Source: an uncultured Pirellulaceae bacterium
Lineage (GTDB): Bacteria; Planctomycetota; Planctomycetia; Pirellulales; Pirellulaceae
Assembly: GCA_934278005.1 (NCBI GenBank)
Contig: CAKQWG010000084.1
Coordinates: 1 to 13,583 of the forward strand
Reading direction: 5' to 3'
Length of the DNA stretch: 13,583 bases
Positions 1 through 6,020 of this stretch are shown here, in pieces. The stretch's first letter is position 1; each line of letters opens with the position of its first letter. The position numbers were made by a program, and so were the translations under genes. The notes under the pieces are model-generated. The model worked only from the letters and a program-made list of their open reading frames with translations. It did not search any database and had not been told where the DNA came from.

Positions 1-100
1 ATAGCACTCCACTTGTCTGCTGGAAAGCGTTTGGTCCTTCATTGCAACTAGGGATGTTATTGTTGAGCAAGCCCTAAACTACTGGCTGTGCGTCGATATT

Positions 101-140
101 GTAGGCGATAGTGGGCGATTGTAGGCGATAGTAGGCGAGT
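101..140. repeat. four-copy 10-bp tandem repeat upstream of arsM
   Basis: Four adjacent 10-bp units of the form GTAGGCGATA begin at 101, 111, 121 and 131. The first and third are identical, and the others differ at one or two positions. The array lies about 95 bp before the preferred arsM start. It could be a replication-slippage minisatellite or a set of regulator half-sites; the sequence does not decide. The bases before it (1-100) show no gene or clear signal. Confidence 0.7.
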
Positions 141-222
141 GCACATGAGGAGCTTGCCAGGTACCATATTTTCAGTCGCTTGCGCGCTCGCGTTGCTTTT
201 AGCAGCACATGACAAACACGAG

Positions 223-230
223 AAAGGTGA
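223..230 (+). promoter_or_regulatory. ribosome binding site that fixes the arsM start
   Basis: AAAGGTGA lies four bases before the ATG at 235 and is a good Shine-Dalgarno match. It favours this ATG over the in-frame GTG at 139 and ATG at 145, which have no such signal and would add a 32-residue hydrophobic leader to a cytosolic enzyme. Confidence 0.7.
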
Positions 231-234
231 AACG

Positions 235-1215
235 ATGGACAAGAAGACGACACTCGAAGGTGTTCGCGGGCAATATTCCGAAGTTGCTCTCAGCCAGCTC
301 TCCAATGACTCGTCGGCGGTCCGCTCGATCGCTTTGGCGTTTGGCTATTCAGAGCAGGAGCTGGCCTCGCTGCCCACCCAAGCCAACATGGGCGTATCCT
401 GTGGAAATCCACTCGCACTGGCTAGTGTGGCTGAGGGTGAAGTCGTGCTCGATTTGGGCTGCGGCGGGGGCATGGATCTGTTCCTGGCCGCTCAGCGGGT
501 CGGGCCGACCGGCAAGGCGATCGGTGTCGATATGACCGCCGAAATGCTCTCGCGGGCTCAGGCGGGCGTGGAACGGCTGGGGCTGAAGAACGTCGAACTG
601 CATCAGGCCACGATCGACCAACTGCCGCTGCCCGACGCTTCGGTCGACTGCATCATCAGCAACTGCGTAATCAACTTAGTGCCCGACAAAGCCGCGGTGT
701 TTCGCGAGATGCTCCGAGTGCTCAAGCCCGGCGGGCGGGTGGCGCTGAGCGATATCGCGTTGAAACAGCCGCTGCCAGAACATGTGAAGCACAGTTTCGA
801 AGCCTACGTGGGCTGTATTGGTGGCGCGATCCTGATCGACCAATACCGCCAGCTACTTCAGCAGGAGGGCTTTGATGCGGTGACTGTCACAGATACCGGC
901 GCAGACCTTAACGCGTACGCGCTAGCCACAAGCGACAGCAGCAGCAGCAGCAGCAGCGAGTTCGGCGGCGGTTGCTGTAGCAGCAGCAGCAGCAGCGCTC
1001 AGGCGGTCAACATGACGAGTAACGATGCGCAGGGGAGCAGCGAAAAAGCCAGCAGCGAAAAAGCCAGCAGCGCACAGGTGGGTTGTTGCGGTGGCGACCA
1101 ACGGCCAGCCAGTTCGGCGCTTCACGATGGTCTAGCCAACGCCATGGGCTCGTTTGATGCCAATGCGTTTGCGGCCAGCGTGCGCGTCCACGCCCGCAAA
1201 GGCCAGACGCACTAA
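235..1215 (+). CDS. arsM: arsenite S-adenosylmethyltransferase (ArsM) with Ser/Cys-rich tail
   Basis: A cytosolic SAM-dependent enzyme expected to methylate As(III) for detoxification. From the ATG at 235 the product is 326 residues. The SAM-binding motif [14 protein letters not shown] is at about 73-86, with an acidic strand-2 end (GVDM, 97-100). The three cysteines conserved in ArsM are visible: C56 in [10 protein letters not shown]144 in ISNCVINL and C194 in YVGCIGGA. The 50-residue gap between the last two matches the characterised algal enzyme. The core ends near residue 230. A tail follows with seven then six consecutive serines (235-241, 249-254), Cys pairs at 247-248 and 284-285, and two SSEKA repeats. 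The Cys pairs may bind As(III), but this is inference. The start was chosen from the strong ribosome binding site. No arsR or arsenite pump is nearby. The family call is secure; the tail function is unknown. Confidence 0.93.
   Translation: MDKKTTLEGVRGQYSEVALSQLSNDSSAVRSIALAFGYSEQELASLPTQANMGVSCGNPLALASVAEGEVVLDLGCGGGMDLFLAAQRVGPTGKAIGVDMTAEMLSRAQAGVERLGLKNVELHQATIDQLPLPDASVDCIISNCVINLVPDKAAVFREMLRVLKPGGRVALSDIALKQPLPEHVKHSFEAYVGCIGGAILIDQYRQLLQQEGFDAVTVTDTGADLNAYALATSDSSSSSSSEFGGGCCSSSSSSAQAVNMTSNDAQGSSEKASSEKASSAQVGCCGGDQRPASSALHDGLANAMGSFDANAFAASVRVHARKGQTH
937..1065 (+). repeat. in-frame AGC microsatellites and 15-bp repeat inside arsM
   Basis: AGC is repeated seven times at 937-957 and six times at 979-996, giving two polyserine runs. 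A 15-bp unit, AGCAGCGAAAAAGCC, is repeated at 1036-1050 and 1051-1065 with a partial third copy, giving SSEKA repeats. All units are multiples of three, so changes in copy number keep the frame. They separate the Cys-Cys pairs of the tail. Confidence 0.9.
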
Positions 1216-1298
1216 AGCCCAGACGCACTAAAGCCCAGACGCACTAAAACCCAGACGCACTAGAACCCAACCGCACTAAGGGCTAAGCGAGCTAAAGC
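1203..1298. repeat. six-unit 16-bp tandem repeat carrying a stop codon in each unit
   Basis: Units of CCAGACGCACTAAAGC begin at 1203, 1219, 1235 and 1251, with increasingly diverged copies at 1267 and 1283. The array starts inside the last codons of arsM, whose TAA (1213-1215) belongs to unit 1. TAA or TAG recurs every 16 bases (1229, 1245, 1261, 1277, 1293). Because 16 is one more than a multiple of three, successive units place stops in all three plus-strand frames. The remaining bases to 1356 hold only a weak 5-bp hairpin (1316-1328) without a T tract. Confidence 0.9.
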
Positions 1299-1356
1299 CT
1301 GGCGTCGGCCGCAGACCGCTAGGAGCGGACAGGGTCAAGGCGAGCAAGAGCAGAGA

Positions 1357-1869
1357 TTAGCAAGCGTCTGAGGCGGGGGCTGAACCGTCGCTCGAAGAGC
1401 GAATATCGCCCGGCGTGAGATAGGGTGCCGCGTCGATCGTGTCCGCGTCCATCAGCGACGCCACCCGCTGCAGCGTTGCCAGAATCTGCAACCGCTCCCA
1501 GCTCGGCAGCGACGATAGAGCATCGCGGAAGCGATCCTGCAACTGCGATGGCGAGGCCGCCAGCAAGGCTTCGCCAGCCGCGGTAATGCTGACCATCACC
1601 GACCGCCGATCATCCATACTCGACTCGCGCGACACCAACTCTCGCCGCTGCAGTCGCTGCAGAATGCCCGTTACGGTGGCTTGGCTCAAATGCACGCCGC
1701 GAGCTAAGGCCGTCGGCGATGCGGGGCCCAGGCGCTGAGTCTCTTGCAGAACGGCCAGTTGCGGCCCAGTCAAGCCGTGCTCTTCAAACAACTGACGCGA
1801 CTGCATATCAACTGCGCGAATGATCTGCCTGATCGCGGTCACAATTTGATCTTCTTCGGAGAGTGACAA
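1357..1869 (-). CDS. MarR-family regulator, EctR/CosR type (compatible-solute control)
   Basis: A dimeric winged-helix DNA-binding protein of 170 residues, normal for the family. The winged helix spans about 48-95, with recognition helix LSQATVTGILQRL (61-73) and wing motif DDRRS (86-90). The flanking helices (5-45, 105-145) would form the dimer interface. The opening IRQIIRAVDMQSRQL, the segment LTGPQLAVLQ and the ending LQRVASLMDADTIDAAPYL resemble, from memory, the MarR regulators EctR and CosR that control ectoine and betaine genes. It diverges from the betaine synthesis genes, which fits that role. The start is TTG (complement of 1867-1869), the only start codon before the upstream in-frame stop that keeps the conserved first helix. 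The family is certain; the assignment as osmotic regulator is a strong inference. Confidence 0.9.
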   Translation of the reverse strand: MSLSEEDQIVTAIRQIIRAVDMQSRQLFEEHGLTGPQLAVLQETQRLGPASPTALARGVHLSQATVTGILQRLQRRELVSRESSMDDRRSVMVSITAAGEALLAASPSQLQDRFRDALSSLPSWERLQILATLQRVASLMDADTIDAAPYLTPGDIRSSSDGSAPASDAC

Positions 1870-1919
1870 AGACGCGCCTGCCTGCGTGAGAGGAACTGGA
1901 GTACTGTCTGCATAGCGAC

Positions 1920-1947
1920 TTTATAGCCATACACCTGCGTTTTGCAA
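1920..1947 (-). promoter_or_regulatory. candidate promoter of the marR gene
   Basis: Read on the minus strand, TTGCAA (1947-1942) is separated by 16 bases from TATAAA (1925-1920). This resembles a sigma-70 promoter, with four of six and five of six consensus matches. Transcription would start near 1913 and give a leader of about 44 bases before the TTG start. Assigned by eye only. Confidence 0.45.
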
Positions 1948-1966
1948 CACAAATCTTTACTTTCAA

Positions 1967-1982
1967 CACAAAGCACTTTGTG
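1967..1982. promoter_or_regulatory. candidate MarR operator palindrome
   Basis: CACAAAG-CA-CTTTGTG has two perfect 7-bp arms around a 2-bp centre. It lies in the divergent intergenic region, 16 bases before the ATG at 1999. The left part, CAACACAAA (1964-1972), also occurs as a direct repeat at 1945-1953, exactly 19 bp away and overlapping the marR -35 element. The length and symmetry suit a MarR dimer, so one site could control the betaine genes and the other the regulator itself. Weak TTTCAA (1961) and TACATT (1984) hexamers flank the palindrome with 17-bp spacing, so it might lie inside a core promoter. Confidence 0.55.
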
Positions 1983-1998
1983 GTACATTGGGGTTCTC

Positions 1999-2901
1999 AT
2001 GAACCTTCCGACCACTTTTTGCAGAGCTGTTTGCGTGCATTCACCCAAAGATACGTTGCTGGACTATAAACCACAGGACTACGGCCACAAGCCAACGGCC
2101 GTCCGCGATACTAATAACTATACCGACGAATATGTCCGCGGCTTTGTAGAGAAATGGGATGAGCTGATCGACTGGGACCAGCGCTGGGAGGCGGAGGGTG
2201 ACTTTTTCATCGAGCAGTTGCGATCACGCGGCGTGAGGCGTGTGCTGGACGTGGCTACCGGGACCGGTTTTCACTCAGCACGCCTGTTGGAAGCGGGTTT
2301 TCAGGTGGTCAGCGCCGACGGCAGCCCCTATATGCTCGCTAAAGCCTTCGAGAACGGCCGGGCCAGGGGCCACGTGCTGCGCACCGTCCAGGCCGACTGG
2401 CGGTGGCTCAACCGCGACGTCAGCGGACGCTTCGACGCCGTGATCTGCCTGGGCAATTCGTTTACGCACCTCTTCAGCGAGCGCGACCGACGCAAGGCGC
2501 TGGCCGAATTCTACTCGGCCCTAGCCCACGATGGAGTCCTCATTTTGGACCAGCGGAACTACGACTCGATCCTGGATAATGGTTTCAGCTCAAAGCATAA
2601 ATACTATTATTGCGGTGAAAAGGTGTCGGCTGAGCCCGAGCATGTCGACCAGGGATTGGCGCGCTTCCAGTACTCGTTTGACGACGGCAGCGTCTATCAC
2701 CTCAACATGTTTCCGCTGCGGAAAAACTATACCCGCGGCTTGATGCACGATGTGGGATTCCAACAAATCGATACCTACGGCGACTTTATGGAAACCTACC
2801 GCGAAGACGAACCCGACTTCTTCGTGCATGTAGCCTCCAAAGAGTACCTGCACCACGCCTCGGAGTCCGTCATCCGCCCCGACAAGGAGCCTCAGTCGTG
2901 A
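1999..2901 (+). CDS. gsmt: glycine/sarcosine N-methyltransferase (betaine synthesis)
   Basis: A cytosolic enzyme that transfers two methyl groups from SAM to glycine, via sarcosine, to dimethylglycine: the first steps of betaine synthesis from glycine. The 300-residue product has an N-terminal cap (about 25-75) with NNYTDEYVRGFVEKWDELI. The SAM-binding motif LDVATGTGFHSARLLEAG is at 83-100, and SADGSPYML at 105-113 has the acidic residue for the ribose. The characteristic LGNSFTHLF (151-159) and LDQRNYDSIL (183-192) follow. ATG 1999 with GGGG just upstream is preferred; an in-frame TTG at 1942 would add 19 residues but overlaps the candidate operator. The stop overlaps the next start by four bases, showing translational coupling. 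Family assignment is from remembered motifs and is strengthened by the neighbour. Confidence 0.88.
   Translation: MNLPTTFCRAVCVHSPKDTLLDYKPQDYGHKPTAVRDTNNYTDEYVRGFVEKWDELIDWDQRWEAEGDFFIEQLRSRGVRRVLDVATGTGFHSARLLEAGFQVVSADGSPYMLAKAFENGRARGHVLRTVQADWRWLNRDVSGRFDAVICLGNSFTHLFSERDRRKALAEFYSALAHDGVLILDQRNYDSILDNGFSSKHKYYYCGEKVSAEPEHVDQGLARFQYSFDDGSVYHLNMFPLRKNYTRGLMHDVGFQQIDTYGDFMETYREDEPDFFVHVASKEYLHHASESVIRPDKEPQS
2884..2889 (+). promoter_or_regulatory. ribosome binding site for the GTG-started sdmt
   Basis: AAGGAG lies eight bases before GTG at 2898, inside the end of the upstream gene. It supports the unusual start codon, which overlaps the upstream stop as GTGA (2898-2901). Confidence 0.75.
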
Positions 2902-3884
2902 GTTCAACTGCAAATAGTGGCCTACCGAGCTGCGAAGCCACGCAAACTGCGCGAAACTATTACAACAGTCCCGATGCAGATCGATTTTATGCCCAGGTGT
3001 GGGGCGGCGAAGATATCCATGTGGGCCTCTACCGCCATGCCGACGAGCCGATTAAGCAGGCGAGCCGCCGTACGGTCGAGCAGCTGGCCGATCGCTTGCA
3101 GGCGACTGGGGAGCATGCGGACCAGCCTGGGCAACCAGTCCCGCTGCGTGTTGCGCCAAGCCGCTTTGCCCCTATCGCTGCAGACTCGCTGGTGCTGGAC
3201 ATCGGCTCGGGCTACGGCGGCGCTGCTCGCCGCTTAGCAGAGCGTTTCGGGTGCCGCGTCACGTGCGTAAATGTCTCCGAAGCTGAGAACGAGCGGAACC
3301 GCCAATTGAACCAGGCCGCTGGACTGAGCGAGCGTATCGAGGTCCTCGACGGTACCTTTGAAGCTCTTCCCGTGGACGATGCCTCGGTCGATTTCGTGTG
3401 GTCGCAGGATGCCATCCTGCACGCAGGGGATCGCCGGCGCGTGCTGGCGGAAGTCGACCGCGCGTTGCGGCCCGGTGGGCGTTTCGTATTTACCGATCCT
3501 ATGCAGAGCGATGATTGTCCAGCCGGTGTCTTAGACGCCATTCTAGCTCGCATCCATTTGACCAACCTGGGTTCGCCGAGTTTTTACCGCCAAGTCGCCG
3601 CGGAGTTGGGTTGGCAGGACGTGGAATTTGCAGACCACACCGACCAACTCATCAACCATTACCGCAGAGTATTGGAGACTACCCAGGCGATGCATGCGAG
3701 CTTGGCACAGAAGATCTCGGCGAAGTATCTCTCACACATGAAAGCCGGCTTGCAGCGCTGGGTCGATGGCGGCAAACAAGGCTATCTGGCTTGGGGAATT
3801 TTTGTATTTGCTAAACCTTTTGCCCCTCAGCTCGGCTACCGCAAGCTGCATCTTGGACAGCATAGTCCGCGAGCGCAATTCTGA
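2898..3884 (+). CDS. sdmt: sarcosine/dimethylglycine N-methyltransferase (betaine synthesis)
   Basis: A cytosolic SAM-dependent enzyme that completes betaine synthesis by methylating sarcosine and dimethylglycine. The 328-residue product opens with ARNYYNSPDADRFYAQVWGG and EDIHVGLY (about 18-45), a family hallmark. Motif I is VLDIGSGYGGAARRLAERFG (99-118), followed by VNVSEAENERNRQ (124-136), VWSQDAILHAGDR (167-179) and the strand RPGGRFVFTDPM (191-202). It is somewhat longer than my expectation of about 280 residues. The extra length comes mainly from a Pro-rich insertion at about 70-93, between the cap and motif I, and from a short basic C-terminal tail. The start is GTG with a good ribosome binding site, four bases inside gsmt, so the two enzymes are probably made together. 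A gap of 212 bp follows before the transporter. Confidence 0.88.
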   Translation: MSSTANSGLPSCEATQTARNYYNSPDADRFYAQVWGGEDIHVGLYRHADEPIKQASRRTVEQLADRLQATGEHADQPGQPVPLRVAPSRFAPIAADSLVLDIGSGYGGAARRLAERFGCRVTCVNVSEAENERNRQLNQAAGLSERIEVLDGTFEALPVDDASVDFVWSQDAILHAGDRRRVLAEVDRALRPGGRFVFTDPMQSDDCPAGVLDAILARIHLTNLGSPSFYRQVAAELGWQDVEFADHTDQLINHYRRVLETTQAMHASLAQKISAKYLSHMKAGLQRWVDGGKQGYLAWGIFVFAKPFAPQLGYRKLHLGQHSPRAQF

Positions 3885-3950
3885 TCTATCTGGCGTCGCA
3901 GTCCGTTTGCACCACGCACCTTCTCGCTTGCGAAAGTTTAGCGGCACAGT

Positions 3951-3990
3951 CGGTTAGCGTGCGGCCCGGTTAGCGTGCGGCCCGGTTAGC
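3951..3990. repeat. 16-bp tandem repeat, two and a half copies
   Basis: CGGTTAGCGTGCGGCC occurs at 3951-3966 and 3967-3982, followed by its first eight bases at 3983-3990. As in the repeat after arsM, the period is 16 and each unit carries a plus-strand stop (TAG). The repeat starts 66 bp after the sdmt stop. It could be a slippage minisatellite or help to isolate translation units. Confidence 0.8.
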
Positions 3991-4025
3991 TTTCAGGTAG
4001 GGCAGGGTGGAAATACTGAATCCTG

Positions 4026-4070
4026 TACAGCCAACTCCCCTACAGCAAAGTCTCTTGCAGCCCAATCCCT
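4026..4070. repeat. degenerate 15-bp tandem repeat before the transporter gene
   Basis: Three imperfect 15-bp units begin at 4026 (TACAGCCAACTCCCC), 4041 (TACAGCAAAGTCTCT) and 4056 (TGCAGCCCAATCCCT). They share a (T)(A/G)CAGC head and a pyrimidine-rich tail. The repeat ends 26 bp before the TTG start of the transporter. Its purpose is not evident. Confidence 0.55.
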
Positions 4071-4096
4071 TACTTCATTGACCATCGACTAGCACC

Positions 4097-5875
4097 TTGC
4101 CTTCCAACACACCGACATCTGAACTCCCTCGCCTGCGTATCGGCACGCATTTCGAGATCCACCCAGTCGTCTTTCCCGCGGCCGCGACATTGGTGATTGC
4201 GCTGGTAGTGGGTAGCATTTTGTTCGGCGGCCCCGAGTTGCTAGAGCGTTGCGTCAACCTCCGCGACTGGATCGGCGATCGCTTCGGCTGGCTATACGTG
4301 GCATCCATGTCTGGATTCTTAGGCCTGGCTTTCTGGCTGGCTACAGGGCGTTTCGCCCATGTTCGCTTGGGAGGGGACGAGGAGCGACCCGAGTTTGGCA
4401 ACTTATCTTGGTTCGCCATGTTGTTCAGTGCCGGCATGGGTATTGGCTTGCTGTTCTTCAGCGTGGCCGAACCGATCTATCACTTTCAATCGCCGCCGCC
4501 CGGTTTCGCCGAAGGCTTAAATGCGACCCGCTTGTCGATGGCCGTTACGATCTTCCACTGGGGCCTACATCCCTGGGCACTATATGCAATCGTGGGTCTG
4601 TCGCTGGCCTTCTTCGGCTTTCGCCTGGGCATGCCCCTCAGCTTTCGATCGTTGCTACATCCCATCTTGGGTGACCGCGTTTGGGGATGGATGGGCGACG
4701 TGATTGATACCTTGGCCATCATTGCCACACTGATGGGCGTAGCCACCTCGCTGGGTATCGGTGCTCGCCAAGTCAGCGCGGGACTATCGTTCTTATTCGG
4801 AATTCCGAGTGGCACGGGAATGCAAATCGGCTTGATCGCTGCCATTACAGCGCTGGCGACCATCTCAGTTGTACTCGGTCTGGATGCTGGCATCCGCCGC
4901 TTAAGCGAATTGAATATCGGCTTGGCGCTAGGCCTGATGCTGATGTTAATTTTTGGGGGCGGTCTGGTCGCCTTTCTCAGCGCGTCGATCGAGAACCTGG
5001 GGGCTTACCTGCAGGTCCTGCCGTTCAATTCATTCCGCACCGGCGCATTCAATGCGGAGAGTAGCGCATGGGTAAATGACTGGACTGTATTTTACTGGGC
5101 ATGGTGGATCAGTTGGTCGCCATTTGTCGGGATGTTCATCGCGCGTGTCTCGCGCGGTAGAACCATCCGCGAATTCATTACCGGTGTGGTGCTAGTCCCC
5201 ACCGTCGTCGCCGTGCTGTGGTTGACCGCATTTGGAACAGCTACGCTGCGGCAACACACCGCCTTCTACGAACAAGTCGCCGCACAAGCCGATTTGCCAA
5301 ACGCTCAGCCGATGGTCGGGCTGCGGCAGCACTGGGTGGGAGAACTCGATGCGGATCAGAAATTGATTCGACAAGCCGACGGCACCTTCGCGCGCTCGGA
5401 GGTATCGCTCACAGCAGTCGAGTTTTTAACGACTCCCATCGTAACGCCTGATGGACGAGCCGAAATTGATACACTGCCAACAGTGCTGTTCGTTTTGATT
5501 GGCACGCTCTTCCACTCTCCAGTGCTGGTCAACATCGGCGTTGCAATTGCCACGCTGTGCATCGTATTGTTCTTTGTCACCTCGTCGGATTCGGCGTCGA
5601 TGGTGATCGACATCATCGCCTCAGGGGGCAATCCCAACCCGCCGGTGGGCACGCGACTAATCTGGGCATTAACCGAGGGTTTAGTGGCGGCAGCGCTCCT
5701 GTTCGCTGGCGGGCTGAGAGCGCTACAGGCCGCTGCGGTGACTGCGGCGCTGCCGTTCACGATTATTCTGCTCATCGCGAGCTGGGGTCTAGTCAGGGCC
5801 TTGTTCAATGAGCCGCGCTCGGAAAGCCCGCCGGCAGATTCCACCGCTCTAACTTCGGAGAGTAGGACCGACTAA
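4097..5875 (+). CDS. BCCT-family transporter (betaine/choline/carnitine)
   Basis: An inner-membrane importer, probably sodium-coupled and probably for glycine betaine. The 592-residue product has about twelve hydrophobic segments, beginning with VVFPAAATLVIALVVGSILF (24-43). GMGIGLLFFSVAEP (113-126) is the BCCT signature; its GMGIG form is the one seen in sodium-coupled betaine carriers, whereas choline carriers typically have GMGID. The aromatic substrate box FYWAWWISWSPFVGMFIARV is at 332-351, and FVTSSDSAS (493-501) is also typical. A hydrophilic loop of about 80 residues (380-460) separates two late membrane segments. The cytosolic tails are short (about 20 residues), so a large osmosensing tail is absent. 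The start is TTG; it is the first start codon after the in-frame stop at 4079. The position after the betaine synthesis genes supports betaine as substrate, but this is inference. Confidence 0.92.
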   Translation: MPSNTPTSELPRLRIGTHFEIHPVVFPAAATLVIALVVGSILFGGPELLERCVNLRDWIGDRFGWLYVASMSGFLGLAFWLATGRFAHVRLGGDEERPEFGNLSWFAMLFSAGMGIGLLFFSVAEPIYHFQSPPPGFAEGLNATRLSMAVTIFHWGLHPWALYAIVGLSLAFFGFRLGMPLSFRSLLHPILGDRVWGWMGDVIDTLAIIATLMGVATSLGIGARQVSAGLSFLFGIPSGTGMQIGLIAAITALATISVVLGLDAGIRRLSELNIGLALGLMLMLIFGGGLVAFLSASIENLGAYLQVLPFNSFRTGAFNAESSAWVNDWTVFYWAWWISWSPFVGMFIARVSRGRTIREFITGVVLVPTVVAVLWLTAFGTATLRQHTAFYEQVAAQADLPNAQPMVGLRQHWVGELDADQKLIRQADGTFARSEVSLTAVEFLTTPIVTPDGRAEIDTLPTVLFVLIGTLFHSPVLVNIGVAIATLCIVLFFVTSSDSASMVIDIIASGGNPNPPVGTRLIWALTEGLVAAALLFAGGLRALQAAAVTAALPFTIILLIASWGLVRALFNEPRSESPPADSTALTSESRTD

Positions 5876-5899
5876 TGCCGCGCAACAACAAAGCAACGC

Positions 5900-6010
5900 G
5901 TGTGGCTCCTACAATTCCTAATCTACGGCCGGCTCGTGCTGTGTGGCGCGGGCGCAGCGGCGCTGTGGATCTTCTTGCTAATTGACAAACGATCCAATCA
6001 AATCTGGTAA
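5900..6010 (+). CDS. possible small single-pass membrane protein
   Basis: A GTG-started reading frame of 36 codons lies between the transporter and the carbamoyltransferase. Its product reads WLLQFLIYGRLVLC, then GAGAAALWIFLLI, then DKRSNQIW: a membrane-length hydrophobic stretch followed by a charged end. It ends 10 bases before the ATG at 6021. It is in frame with the transporter after the latter's TAA (5873-5875). A second frame starts at ATG 5875, overlapping that stop as TAATG, and encodes MPRNNKATR before continuing as soluble-looking sequence. A single-base shift near 5900 would join this basic start to the membrane segment. It may be a small accessory subunit, a frameshifted gene or chance. 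I do not recognise it. Confidence 0.3.
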   Translation: MWLLQFLIYGRLVLCGAGAAALWIFLLIDKRSNQIW

Positions 6011-6020
6011 CGACCCAGCC

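Noticed and set aside
139..234. In-frame upstream GTG/ATG start of arsM giving a hydrophobic leader
   Set aside because: No ribosome binding site there, and ArsM is cytosolic. ATG 235 has a strong site and begins where the family homology begins.
1316..1328. CCGCT-AGG-AGCGG hairpin between arsM and marR as a bidirectional terminator
   Set aside because: The stem is only 5 bp and neither strand shows a T tract after it.
1942..1998. TTG start at 1942 for gsmt adding 19 residues
   Set aside because: The region overlaps the candidate operator and -35 sequences, has no ribosome binding site, and the added residues have no family match.
3766..3957. 63-codon plus-strand frame across the end of sdmt
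   Set aside because: Two thirds of it overlap the conserved end of sdmt in another frame and its remainder is repeat-adjacent non-coding sequence.
5356..5844. 162-codon minus-strand frame opposite the transporter
   Set aside because: It runs antisense to conserved BCCT membrane segments and shows only Ser/Thr/Ala-rich sequence.
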